A stretch of DNA of 64,000 nucleotides, from NCBI GenBank assembly GCA_028687545.1, contig JAQTZZ010000016.1, positions 1 through 64,000 of the forward strand, read 5' to 3'. Every line of letters begins with the position of its first letter. Position 1 is the stretch's first letter. Below are positions 30,001-39,800 of the stretch, piece by piece. The translations under genes were made by a program, and so were the position numbers. The notes under the pieces were generated by a model, which was given only the letters and a program-made list of their open reading frames with translations, did not search any database and was not told where the DNA came from. The DNA is from Candidatus Wallbacteria bacterium. Its GTDB lineage: Bacteria > Muiribacteriota > JAQTZZ01.

Positions 30001-31429
30001 TCTCGACTCCTACGTTGATCACTGAACTCTGACCGCGGACGGAGTTTTCCACATTATCCTTGGATTCCGGGTCAACCACCCAATTCCCGTCCACTATGAA
30101 CTTGTATTCATATTTTCCCTTATTTAACTCCATGTCTTTGATCCAGTATCCGTCGTTTGACAGAGTCATCGGATCCATGGTGGCGTTCCAGAAATTGAAA
30201 TCACCGATCAGGTAAACGGTTTTGGCCTGTGGTGCGAGATAGCGGAAATGGATCTTGACCTTCTCTTTGTTGCAGTATTCTGTGAACAGCTTGGTATCAC
30301 GCTCCAGCGCGGAGAGAAATGCCGTCACGATTTTGGGGTCAAACTGGGATCCGGAGTTTTTTCTGATCTCATCCACTGCGAATGCGAGCGGCAGTCCCTC
30401 ACGGTATGGCCGGTTGGAAGTCATGGCGTCAAAAGTGTCGGCAACTGCGATGATCCTTGCAAAAAGTGGGATGGTGTCACCTTTCAGGCCCTCAGGATAT
30501 CCTTTGCCGTCATACCTCTCATGGTGATAACGGATGGAGGGGATTTTGTCCTGTAGAAAAACGATTGGGTCAACTATAGATGAGCCGATGTTCGGGTGAT
30601 TCTGGATGATCTTGAACTCCATGTCAGTCAGTTTAGCCCGCTTGCCGATGATTTCTTCCGGAATTCCGATCTTGCCGATGTCATGCAGGAGAGCGCCAAA
30701 TCTGAGTTCCTTGAGTTCCTTGGAGTTGAATCCCATTGCCTTGCCTACTGAAACCGAATACTCAGTTACGCGGTGGGAGTGTCCCCGTGTGTATGCATCT
30801 TTGGCATCGATGGTATTGGCGAGAGCCCTGATGGTACTGAGATAATTCTCCTCAAGTTCTTTATAAAGCCTGGCGCTGTCAATGGCGACTGCAGCCTGGT
30901 TCGCGAAAGCCTGGAACAGCTCCACGTCTTCTTCCAGGAAAGTGTCGTTCTTTAAACTGTTGAGGATCTCCATCACGCCGATGATTTCTCCGTGTTTCAA
31001 ACGCAAAGGGACGCACATGATGGACTTGGTGATGAAGTTGCTCTGAGAGTCAGTGTTGAACCAGCGGTTGTCGGTCTTGACGTCCTTGATCAGCAGAGGT
31101 TCTCCGCTCTTGGCAACCGTACCTGCGATACCCCGCCCCAACGGGACACGGATGCTTTTAACCATATCGCCGGACTCGCCGGTGGCCACTTCAAAGACCA
31201 GTTCGCTGGTTTTTTTGTCCAGCAGAAGGACAGATCCGGCTTCGGCGTCGAGCACTTTGCAGGCTGCCTGGACGAGCAGATCGAGCAGCACATTCAGTTC
31301 AGTAATCCTGTAGATGGATTTGTTGACTTCAAGCAGAAGGTCTCGATTCTCTTTCTCTTTCTTGAGGATTTTCAGCTCATTCCTTAGTGTTTCAAGATTT
31401 TCCGGATTAGTCATTTTATCCTGTTCCAC
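29975..31429 (-). CDS. GAF - HD-GYP phosphodiesterase - CBM48 fusion protein
   Basis: 484 residues, soluble. Residues about 30-190 are a GAF sensor domain. Residues 195-385 are a complete HD-GYP domain: HSHRV, HDIGKIGIP (His249-Asp250), HHERYDGKGYPEGL (GYP at 310-312) and ADTFDAMTSNRPYR, so cyclic-di-GMP hydrolysis is expected. Residues about 390-473 are a CBM48/AMPK-type module (VYLIGDFNFWN, YEYKFIVDGNWVVDPE). The gene lies between pduS (4-nt gap) and pduT (overlap), firmly inside the BMC operon. The start may be GTG 31429 (GGAG upstream) or ATG 31414. I know of no such signalling fusion as a standard BMC component. Confidence 0.9.
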   Translation of the reverse strand: MEQDKMTNPENLETLRNELKILKKEKENRDLLLEVNKSIYRITELNVLLDLLVQAACKVLDAEAGSVLLLDKKTSELVFEVATGESGDMVKSIRVPLGRGIAGTVAKSGEPLLIKDVKTDNRWFNTDSQSNFITKSIMCVPLRLKHGEIIGVMEILNSLKNDTFLEEDVELFQAFANQAAVAIDSARLYKELEENYLSTIRALANTIDAKDAYTRGHSHRVTEYSVSVGKAMGFNSKELKELRFGALLHDIGKIGIPEEIIGKRAKLTDMEFKIIQNHPNIGSSIVDPIVFLQDKIPSIRYHHERYDGKGYPEGLKGDTIPLFARIIAVADTFDAMTSNRPYREGLPLAFAVDEIRKNSGSQFDPKIVTAFLSALERDTKLFTEYCNKEKVKIHFRYLAPQAKTVYLIGDFNFWNATMDPMTLSNDGYWIKDMELNKGKYEYKFIVDGNWVVDPESKDNVENSVRGQSSVINVGVENGKSDRGN

Positions 31430-31432
31430 TTC

Positions 31433-32743
31433 CTACTCCCCGATCCTGATATAATTTGAAGTTACTTCCATCACTGAACCTGAAATCGAAGCATGGCAGT
31501 TGCTTGATAATTTAGCTTCCGCTCTGGGCGCAGCGATTTTTTCACCGGCTTTGACTTTCTGGCCGACCCTGACAAGAGGAACTGCTGGTTCTCCTATATG
31601 CTTCGCTAAATTGATTTTCACGTTTGAAGGTTTGAAAGCAGTATCCTGCGAAGAAATCGGCAGCTGATAATATTTTTCCAGCCTGAAGCGTTTCAAAAGT
31701 CTGGAGGGAGGAATTTTCATCCATTCGCGCTGAGAGCGTACTGCATCAGGTTTTTCCTGGTGAGGGTTGGCGACCTTCTGCTTTTTGAGCTCTGATTTGA
31801 GATACTGATTGATATTTCGAGGAGAAAGTCCCATCGGGCAGCCGAATTCACAGGCTCCGCATTCACAGCAGAGGAAAGCAGCAGGAATTCTGGCTGGACT
31901 GTTGTGAACTATGCTCTGCATGATCCGGTGTGGTTCCAGAGCATGACCGAGCTGATATCTGGGACAGGTGCGGGTACAGTCCGTGCAGTTGCAGCAGACT
32001 GCAAAATCGCGTTTCAATTCACGCTGAATATTCAAGGCACGATTCAGCGAGATTGGATGGTTTTCCGGAAGTACCAGGATTCCGCTGGTGGTTTTTTCGA
32101 TCACTGAGTCCTGGCTGATCATTTTGCCCATCATCGGACCACCATCGAGCAGCACAAACTTGTCACCTATGGTTCCTCCGGCTGATTCCAGAGCTTCTCT
32201 GACTGATGTACCGATTGGATAAAAACCCACTACCGGATTCTTCACCTCACCTGTGATTGTCACTACTCTTTCCGTGACCGGAAGGTCAGAGCTGACAGCC
32301 TGGAAAACCTGATAGATGGTGGCTACATTATCGACCACAACCCCGACCTGAAGCGGAAGCCCACCCTCAGGTACGATTCTGCCGGTTACTTCATAAGTCA
32401 GAGCCTGTTCGTCTCCAGCAGGATAGAAATTACCCAGCCCGAAAACTTTCAGGCAGTCGGCTGAGGAAGCCAGCCTGGATAAAGTCTCAAATGACTCGTA
32501 CTTTTCTTTGAGGGCCAGGATTGCCGACTGGGCTCCGGTTATTTTACGGATCAATGAGAGTCCTTTCAGAATTTCCCCTGGATATTTTTTCATCAAAAAC
32601 TGATCTGACTTGAGCAGGGGTTCACACTCAGCACCGTTTCCGATCACTGTTTCCACCCGGGAGTTCAGCTTGAAATATGTAGGGAATCCGGCTCCGCCGG
32701 CTCCCACGATTCCTGCTTCCCTGATTTTCGAGAGTTCTTCCAT
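31433..32743 (-). CDS. pduS: PduS-like RnfC-family flavo/Fe-S NADH oxidoreductase
   Basis: 436 residues. The N-terminus, VGAGGAGFPTYFK and IGNGAECEPLL, is the RnfC/NuoF-like NADH/FMN-binding fold. An SLBB domain lies near 160-230 (VTITGEVKNPVVGFYPIG). Two [4Fe-4S] motifs follow: Cys 250-253-256-260 and Cys 292-295-298-302. A biotinyl-lipoyl-like C-terminal region (VPLVRVGQKVKAGEKIAAP) closes the protein. In the Pdu compartment, PduS reactivates cobalamin and is proposed to pass electrons through PduT. No cobalamin enzyme is encoded here, so NADH re-oxidation is a likelier role. Confidence 0.9.
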   Translation of the reverse strand: MEELSKIREAGIVGAGGAGFPTYFKLNSRVETVIGNGAECEPLLKSDQFLMKKYPGEILKGLSLIRKITGAQSAILALKEKYESFETLSRLASSADCLKVFGLGNFYPAGDEQALTYEVTGRIVPEGGLPLQVGVVVDNVATIYQVFQAVSSDLPVTERVVTITGEVKNPVVGFYPIGTSVREALESAGGTIGDKFVLLDGGPMMGKMISQDSVIEKTTSGILVLPENHPISLNRALNIQRELKRDFAVCCNCTDCTRTCPRYQLGHALEPHRIMQSIVHNSPARIPAAFLCCECGACEFGCPMGLSPRNINQYLKSELKKQKVANPHQEKPDAVRSQREWMKIPPSRLLKRFRLEKYYQLPISSQDTAFKPSNVKINLAKHIGEPAVPLVRVGQKVKAGEKIAAPRAEAKLSSNCHASISGSVMEVTSNYIRIGE

Positions 32744-32780
32744 AGTGTCCCTTAAAAAATTACATTAAAGCAAAATGACC

Positions 32781-34208
32781 TCAAATAATCTTGAAGTAGT
32801 CCACCAGAACACAACGGCGTTTGCGGGTAAAAGTTTTGGCGGTAGTGACACCTTCTCCAGTCGGTGTGCAGATAGTGAGCGTGGTCGGACCTTCCCCGTC
32901 AAAGCCAAGTCCATTGTATGATGAACCGTTTTTAACGAAAATAGTCGTGTTAATCTGCCTGGCCAGATCATGGAGATTCTGAATATTTTTGGAGTGCATG
33001 ATCGCGGTGTGCAGATTGCCTAATTCCACTTCGCAGGCCAGATCGATGGCTTGAGAGATGTTTGCGACCCTGACGAGCGGGAGCACCGGCATCAGAAGCT
33101 CGGTGAGCACGAACGGATGTGAGGCGGGAGTTTCGCAGAGTATCAGCCGGATCTGTGAACCTACATTGATGCCGATTTCCCGGAGAATTACCGCTGCATC
33201 CCTGCCGATGAATTTCCGGTTGGGGCCTCCCTGCGGATTCATAATCACTTTTTCCAGTTTTTCGATCTCGTCTTTTTTAAGTTCATAAGCGCCGTTGACG
33301 CGCATTACTTCTTTCAGTCTGTCTGCGATCTGGTCCACTGCGATGATCTCTTTTTCTGCGATGCAGAGTACATTGTTGTCAAAAGATGCACCGTTCACAA
33401 TGTCGCGCCCTGCTTTTTCCAGATCTGCGGTTTCATCTACAACTACAGGAGGATTTCCTGGTCCGGCTGCCATCACCTTCTTGCCGCTCTTGAAAGCTTC
33501 GTGGACGACTGCTTCGCCTCCGGTGACAACCAGGAGCCTGGCTTTTTTATGATTCATCACTGCTCTTGAAGTTTCCATGGACGGGTTTTCGATGGCTGTG
33601 ACTATGTTCAGCGGGCCGCCAACGCTCAGGGAAGCTTCGTTCATAAGTTCCACAGCGCGCAGTGATGAACGTCGGGCAGCCGGGTGATTGTTGAAGACGA
33701 CGGTATTGCCAGCAGAAACCATGCTGATACTGTTGTTGATAACTGTGGCGGCAGGATTAGTTGAAGGAGTAATGGAAGCAATCACTCCGAAGGGAGCGCA
33801 TTCTTCCAGGGTCAAACCATGATCGCCTCTGAAAATCAGGGGTGTGAGGTCTTCCAGGCCGGGAGTCCGCTCGATCGCCAGCATGTTTTTCTTGATCTTA
33901 TCGGCGACCTTGCCAAAGCCGGTTTCCTCAACCGCAGTCCTGGCAAGAAACTCCACTTCCTTCCGGCAGAAGGAACGATAGGCGGAAATGATCTCATCCC
34001 GTTTTTTTAAGGTGGTCTGGCTGAGCTGCCTGAAAGCGATTGCAGCTGCCTCGAAGGCTTCATCGACAGTCGGGAACACCCCTTTTCCGCCCGGCCGTGG
34101 TGCTGTTGATGTTTCCTGAGCCTGTGAGACAGCAGGTTCTTCACGTTTTTTCAGGCGATAAACCACCTGTTCGACGATTTTTTTTAATTCTTTTTCGTCA
34201 AGGGACAT
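32781..34208 (-). CDS. pduP: CoA-acylating aldehyde dehydrogenase (PduP/EutE-like) with encapsulation peptide
   Basis: 475 residues. Residues 1-20 (SLDEKELKKIVEQVVYRLK) are an amphipathic cargo helix, followed by a Pro-rich linker and the ALDH domain from about 45. NAD-site motif ITPSTNPAATVINNSI; catalytic Cys282 in GASFDNNVLCIAEKE; further HTAIMHSKN (the conserved His region) and PTTLTICTPTGEG. It converts acetaldehyde, CoA and NAD to acetyl-CoA and NADH, which would be the step after DeoC. It lies between eutN and pduS. The symbol is by analogy. Confidence 0.93.
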   Translation of the reverse strand: MSLDEKELKKIVEQVVYRLKKREEPAVSQAQETSTAPRPGGKGVFPTVDEAFEAAAIAFRQLSQTTLKKRDEIISAYRSFCRKEVEFLARTAVEETGFGKVADKIKKNMLAIERTPGLEDLTPLIFRGDHGLTLEECAPFGVIASITPSTNPAATVINNSISMVSAGNTVVFNNHPAARRSSLRAVELMNEASLSVGGPLNIVTAIENPSMETSRAVMNHKKARLLVVTGGEAVVHEAFKSGKKVMAAGPGNPPVVVDETADLEKAGRDIVNGASFDNNVLCIAEKEIIAVDQIADRLKEVMRVNGAYELKKDEIEKLEKVIMNPQGGPNRKFIGRDAAVILREIGINVGSQIRLILCETPASHPFVLTELLMPVLPLVRVANISQAIDLACEVELGNLHTAIMHSKNIQNLHDLARQINTTIFVKNGSSYNGLGFDGEGPTTLTICTPTGEGVTTAKTFTRKRRCVLVDYFKII

Positions 34209-34242
34209 AGATTATGCCCTCCAGCAGTTAAGAATTTCCAAC

Positions 34243-34512
34243 CTATGTTTGCAGGTTGATGGTATCCACTATGCCGACTACGATGCAGTCCACCGGTTTT
34301 TTATCGGTCTTGACGGTCTGTCTGGCTGAGGAGCCGCTTACAAGCAGCACTGTCTCAGCTGCACCCGCCCCTACCGTATCCACTGCTATATGGAATTTTC
34401 CAGTGGGTTTCAGTTCGATCGTCAATTCCTCGACGACCAGGAATTTGAAACCGACAAGGTTAACATCTTTCCTGGTGGCGACAACAGTGCCACAGATTTT
34501 TCCAAGAAGCAT
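34243..34512 (-). CDS. BMC-P vertex protein (EutN/CcmL family), copy 1
   Basis: 89 residues: MLLGKICGTVVATRKDVNL, FKFLVVEELT, DTVGAGAAETVLLVSGSSARQ, and the ending IVGIVDTINLQT. It is closest of the three copies to the canonical EutN length and form. It is a pentameric shell vertex protein. It sits between bmcH (21-nt gap) and pduP (34-nt gap), the two short gaps carrying SD sequences. Function at the vertex is a family inference. Confidence 0.93.
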   Translation of the reverse strand: MLLGKICGTVVATRKDVNLVGFKFLVVEELTIELKPTGKFHIAVDTVGAGAAETVLLVSGSSARQTVKTDKKPVDCIVVGIVDTINLQT

Positions 34513-34533
34513 TTAATATTCCTTAAAGAGTAT

Positions 34534-34818
34534 TTACTTTTCGCCTTTACCGATCGGCAGCACATCTTCGAGACTGTCGTGCGGTCTCGGGATCACATGG
34601 ACAGACACCAGTTCTCCGACTTTCTGGGCGGCTGCTGCGCCGGCGTCGGTCGCGGCTTTCACTGCAGCGACATCGCCCCGCACCATGGCAGTAACATAGC
34701 CGGAACCGATCTTTTCCCAGCTCACCAGTCTCACATTGGCGGCTTTTACCATGGCGTCTGCGGCTTCAATCATGGCGACAAGCCCTTTGGTTTCGATCAT
34801 TCCCAAAGCGTCTTTCAT
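34534..34818 (-). CDS. BMC-H shell protein (PduA/EutM-like)
   Basis: 94 residues, one BMC domain, no tail: [79 protein letters not shown]. It matches canonical PduA/EutM-type hexamer formers, including the KIGSG pore loop. The AGGAGG SD lies directly upstream. The gap upstream of it is occupied by the inverted-repeat element 34867-35140, which separates it from pduL. If that element ends transcription, this would be the true first gene of the main BMC transcript. Confidence 0.95.
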   Translation of the reverse strand: MKDALGMIETKGLVAMIEAADAMVKAANVRLVSWEKIGSGYVTAMVRGDVAAVKAATDAGAAAAQKVGELVSVHVIPRPHDSLEDVLPIGKGEK

Positions 34819-34866
34819 TGTTTCCTCCTAATGATTTTCATCCGGACAAGCTGCAACAAAACCGTT

Positions 34867-35140
34867 AGTGGACCGCCACGCCTAAATTATGGTTTCAGAA
34901 ACATGAGATCGAGATTGATTCGCGAAGCGGCGACAAGGCAACCTGGGCTGGTTGCCGCGACAGCCGCGTCAAAGAAGCAGGCCGATATCATGTTTCACTC
35001 CTTACAGGCTGCCGGATGGCGGCGATTCGTCTGCTGCGTTGCGGCTCGTTGTCGATGCACCACATCGACTCCTCACCGCGCCTTGCATCCAAATCACCGG
35101 CACTCCAGCTGAAACCACAATTTATGCGTGGCGGTCCACT
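34867..35140. repeat. MITE-like element with 32-bp terminal inverted repeats inside the BMC operon
   Basis: The arm 34867-34898 and the complement of 35109-35140 match at 30 of 32 positions, beginning AGTGGACCGCCACGC. The outer ends abut TA on both sides (34866-34867 and 35140-35141), consistent with a TA target duplication as in IS630/Tc1-type elements, although a palindromic end could explain it too. The interior is GC-rich with no transposase and no convincing ORF. It lies in the 384-bp gap between pduL and bmcH; I see nothing else in that gap. Confidence 0.8.
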
Positions 35141-35202
35141 AGGGTCTTGAAACGCTTAGTTCAATATTTTACTCAATCCTCGATGCTCAATGCAATCCTT
35201 CC

Positions 35203-35856
35203 TTAATTAACGATTTCAACCAGTTCACCGCCTTTGATCAGTGCGGAGTTACCCTCGTCGGTGTCGACATGCATCTCTAAGGCAAATTTATCAGATACTC
35301 TGCAGAGTACTTCTCCGAATATCAGAGCTCTGCCTCCGAATGTTCTCACCCTTACTTTCTGTTTATCTGTCACTCCCAGCCGCATGGCATCCCGAACCGT
35401 AAAATGGATATGTCTGCAGGCGATGATCACTCCCTCTTTCAGGGTCACAGCTCCGGCAGGTCCGACAATCACCAGCTTTTCCGATCCGGCAAGGTCGCCT
35501 GAATCGCGGACAGGAGGGTTAATGCCTAGAACATAACTATCGGTTCTGGAGACTTCTACTTGAGTCTGCACTCTATATGGACCAAGAATCCGGACTTTCT
35601 GGAAAATGCCCTTGCAACCGATCAGAGTTACTACTTCATTGGCAGCATATTGTCCGGGTTGCGACAGGTCCTTCTGCTTTGTGAGCAGTGCCTTGTCGCC
35701 GAACAGGATCTTGAAATCAGCTTCTGAAACATGCAGGTGACGGTTGGAAACCGCGATCGGCAGCAGTTTGCTTTTATCCGCAGCTTCATTTCCGCCTAAC
35801 GAATAGTTTTTAAGGATTTCGGCAGTCACTTTCTGAACGAGTTCTTCATTGTTCAT
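35203..35856 (-). CDS. pduL: PduL-type phosphotransacylase with encapsulation peptide
   Basis: 217 residues. The N-terminal helix NNEELVQKVTAEILKNYSL is the cargo signal usual in BMC PduL. The two PduL barrels carry the metal-binding His motifs SNRHLHVSEADFKILFG and CRHIHFTVRDAMRLGV, plus LGPYRVQTQVEVSRTD. It converts acetyl-CoA and phosphate to acetyl phosphate and recycles CoA inside the shell. The ATG at 35856 follows GGGAGATG; an earlier in-frame ATG at 35871 is less well placed. It is first of the BMC genes, 29 nt after the PepSY-like gene but separated from the shell genes by the inverted-repeat element. Confidence 0.94.
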   Translation of the reverse strand: MNNEELVQKVTAEILKNYSLGGNEAADKSKLLPIAVSNRHLHVSEADFKILFGDKALLTKQKDLSQPGQYAANEVVTLIGCKGIFQKVRILGPYRVQTQVEVSRTDSYVLGINPPVRDSGDLAGSEKLVIVGPAGAVTLKEGVIIACRHIHFTVRDAMRLGVTDKQKVRVRTFGGRALIFGEVLCRVSDKFALEMHVDTDEGNSALIKGGELVEIVN

Positions 35857-35900
35857 GACACATCTCCCCATTTTGTTTACAAAACTTGTATTGAATAGTT

Positions 35901-36836
35901 CTAAATTTTACCACCTAAAATCTTCCCGGTTTCTGTATCAATATAAATTTGCATGTACTGGATATCATCACTGTCGACATTATGGGGTATGACTTTCAGA
36001 TTAATTATCCATGCTAATCTCAAGTCCTTGGTGCCATCAGAAAGTACAAGTTCATTATTTAGAAACTTGTAGAGAAGATTTTTCAGTGAATTTGAAAAGA
36101 TGTAATTTGGATGGACGGCCACAGGTCTGGAGAGATCAACATCCATTAATTCTGGAGAAATAGTGATATACTTGTTCGCATTGTCGATCACTTCCAGCTG
36201 ATAGCTACCCTTTTTTTTCTTGATTATATCATTTTCAGCATATTCACAGGCTATTTTCGAGGCTTCTTCCACCGATTTTTTTACACATGTCGACCATAAA
36301 CTGTAAGTATCATAATTTGAACAAAATGCGATTTTTCCATCAGCTGAAAGGTCCATGTTTATTCCATCTGAAGATACATATCCATTTATGCATCTTTTCC
36401 ATTTAAATCTCCACTTCTTTTCTGTTCCGCAATCAGAGGGAGATACATGCCAGATTAGTTTATAATCACTGAAATCAATATTGTTCCAAAAAGTTTTAAA
36501 ATATTTTTCTGCCTGGCTGATTGCAGAATCAAAATTATTTACTACTGTTTCACTTGTTTGATTTTCAATGCTGAAAGAAATGATTTCCATGGTTTCTTGG
36601 TTAAAAGTGAATGCAAAGGGAGTTTTATCTAGCTTTCCATAAATATCAAATCCAGATTTATGATAAAAAGGAAGATCTCTTTCGTGATTTGGCTGGGAAA
36701 TATCCAATTCAGTCCAGTTGTATCCTAAGTGACGAAAAACAGTCTTAATTTTTTCATTATTGACAGTAGAATCATTAGCCCAACAGTGCTTCAAATCTAC
36801 ATTAAAAATGAAAAATAATAGTATTCCTATCATCAT
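35901..36836 (-). CDS. Exported PepSY-like protein
   Basis: 311 residues with a signal peptide (GILLFFIFNV...CWA). Two weak repeats of a PepSY/YcdB-like fold are suggested by NFDSAISQAEKYFKTFW and by the end IQYMQIYIDTETGKILGGK, which fits the closing strand of PepSY domains (hydrophobic-DxxTGk). PepSY domains often inhibit or chaperone proteases. The gene follows the CHAT protease-like gene by 5 nt, so it may be its partner or inhibitor. It is visibly AT-rich relative to the BMC genes. There is no strong SD. The PepSY call is tentative. Confidence 0.6.
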   Translation of the reverse strand: MMIGILLFFIFNVDLKHCWANDSTVNNEKIKTVFRHLGYNWTELDISQPNHERDLPFYHKSGFDIYGKLDKTPFAFTFNQETMEIISFSIENQTSETVVNNFDSAISQAEKYFKTFWNNIDFSDYKLIWHVSPSDCGTEKKWRFKWKRCINGYVSSDGINMDLSADGKIAFCSNYDTYSLWSTCVKKSVEEASKIACEYAENDIIKKKKGSYQLEVIDNANKYITISPELMDVDLSRPVAVHPNYIFSNSLKNLLYKFLNNELVLSDGTKDLRLAWIINLKVIPHNVDSDDIQYMQIYIDTETGKILGGKI

Positions 36837-36841
36837 ACTGC

Positions 36842-39800
36842 TTACTGGTCCAATTTTATCTTACTAGGATCGCCAGGACCACCTATGTAGAGGTGATATT
36901 TTCCAAGATCTTCTTCTCCAGTAATATCTTTAATCCCTTCTTTTGCTGCTTGAGTTATAGAAGGAGCTTCACTTACGCCCTTTTGCTTTTTACAAAAGTA
37001 AAAAAAAGAGTTCCCAAATCTCATAGCAAAACTCGGTACTTGGTTAAAAGTCCAACCCACGTAAACATTAGCGCCAAAAGCTTTAATGTAATCATCACGT
37101 TTTCCCTCAGCAACACCTGTATGACAGGCGTTTAAGAAAACGAAGGGGCATTTAGTTCCAGAAGGAATATCTGATATCTCAAGTGTATCAGGTCTTCCAG
37201 TGCCTATTCCTTGAACTTGATTATAATTTTTATACATACAGATTCCGCTGAACTCGTATTTACCATTTGGATAAATTGTTTTTATTCCATGACCAAGAAA
37301 GTAAAAAATAGAAAACTTATTTTTTATAAAGTCTTCTTTGAATTCATCAAGCGTAGCACTTGCATCTCCAACAACTGAATAATTCAAGTCTTTGATCTTA
37401 AAATAGGTTAATATGTATTTAGGTAATGCAAAGAAACATTGCCAATATTGTGCTCCACTTAAAGCCCTGGTAGCATAAGCATTGCCTTTGCTTTGCGTAA
37501 AGAATCTATCGAATAATGTTTTACTTCCTGATTTGCTTATCACATCTGAAAATTGATACTCTACACCAATATCTTTTTGATCAATCCCACCTAAAGCAGG
37601 ATTACCTTTCAAAACGCTATATTCTTTACCGGAAATTGTAATTTTCTTGTTGCCAAAATCTTGTGGAACTAAATAAAAAGGTTCTGAAAGAAAACTATTT
37701 TTTCTTACTCTAGTACATTCAATTTTATCAACCGAATCAATGGAGCTTTTTAATTTGACAAAAACGGATGGCGAATTACTCTTGTCGATAATTTTAACGA
37801 AAAATTTGGAGTTAGTTGGAATGAATTGTTCTTGATCTTCAAAGCCACATGTTCCTCTCTCAAAAAAAATATTTGAAGCAAAATATAAATCCTTACGGTT
37901 TTTTGTAGGAGCTCTCCATATAGGAATCTGCATCATTATTGTGTCATCTGATAATTTTAGAGAAAATTTCATTAGATTCTGTCCTGGTTTGAAATAAGAT
38001 ACATCTTTACTGTCCAATGGAGTAGGCGATTCAAGTTTAACTTCAAATTTAGAATCTTCAGAAACAAAATCTCTGCTATCTTTTTGAGTTTCATTTAGAT
38101 AGATATCACGAACATCCATCCCATTTTCATCAAGAAAACACATCTGAATCTCATCAGTAACATCAATGGAAAAATCCGTTTTAAAGTTAATGCTTAATTC
38201 AATCTGATTGTTATAAGGAGATTCACCCTTGTCGATACCACTATTTGGACAATAAATTGGAATTCGGGCAAGTCTCTGTCCAAGTTCATTCACCAAACTC
38301 ACTGGTGCTTGATTATCACCTTCGAGCCATATTTCAGAGGAAATTCCTCTTAATACACCGAATCTTGCATCAATCCTGCATTTCGCCGTGAGTATTGTAT
38401 CCAGAAAATCGCCTGTTCCACTTTTGTATTTTGCAGTATTGTCTTTCCAGGTGAAAACATGCCCGTCACCTACATTCCCGCTTTCTTCCCATTTCCATTC
38501 CCTGATCGAACTGGTCGGGATCAAGGCTGGTGTGTCGTCAGGATAGGTCAGGGAAGCAGTAAAAGTTCTTGGTTCACTTTGTGGAGTCGATTCATCAATT
38601 TTTACTTTCAAGATTTCAGACAGACAGTCTTTGGAATTGACCACAATGTCATAGAACCACCATCTGTCATTGCAATAAGAGCCGACCACTTTCGCGAAAT
38701 CCTGCTGTGCTTCGGAATACCTGCCTTGTTCTGCATTGCATTTGCCCCGATACAGGTAAGCTTCAGCTCGGAACACTTCATAGTCCGGATAAATGTCACT
38801 GTTCAGTGCTTTATCAAGGTGGGACAAAGCTTCAGAATAGTGCTGAAGACCGTATTCGCATTTACCCAGGAGAAGCTCATAATGTGGGGCATTGTCGGAA
38901 GTATCTCTGGCTAATCCGAGATCATTAAATTTCTGGCAGGCTGCTTTGCCGTCTGCATATTTTCCCTGTTCTACTAAGCAATCACCTTTGAAGAGCAGGC
39001 TGTAAGCCAGATAATTATTCGCTGCGCTGTTGCTTCCATATTTATCAATGACCTTGTCATACCAGCTGATGGCATTGTCATAGTCCTTCAGGTATCTCAA
39101 GGCATCTCCGCTGCAGCCCATGCCGATTGCAATCATATCCATACCATACGATTCATTATCAATAACTTGCTTAAGTGCAGAAACGGCTTTGTCTGCATAT
39201 TCACGCTGCTTATCCTGGCTTCCGTTTATGCCGCTATAGTCTCTGACGAGTTTCGTGTAATTGTCACCAATATAGAGATTGGCAAGTGCAATCCCTGCGC
39301 CCTGGCTCAGGCCTATCGCGTCTGTCCAGGATGCAATGCTTTCCTTGTAATAATGCTCTACCTCCTGGATATTGTCCTGGTCTTCGTAACATTCAGCGGC
39401 ACGGGAATAGCTCCTGGCAATATTTTGCCTTGCCTCAAGGCCACCATAATAACTCAACAGGTTGTTTTGGAATGCAGCGACAGCTTTAAGGCAATAGTCT
39501 GCCTTTTTCTGCAACACAAAAGTATGAGACTTGGCAGGATCGAGATATTCCATGTAACCTATTTTCAAATAGCAGGTTCCAATATCCGTCCACCTGTCCA
39601 AAGCGTATGAATGGTAGACATCTTTCATTCTCGTGAAAACTTCAACAGCTTTCAGGTAATATTGTTCGCGCGCCTCATTCTGATATGCAAGAAGTTTATG
39701 CAGATAGTCGTCGCAGTAGCCATACGCTGCATCATAAAGGGCGCCATGTGCAAACTGATTGGCAGGATACTGGTCTACGAATTTTACTTCTAATTCTATT

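Noticed and set aside
34390-35112. Plus-strand open frame of 240 codons
   Set aside because: It runs antisense through eutN and bmcH and into the inverted-repeat element; no family features, and the minus-strand BMC genes explain the sequence.
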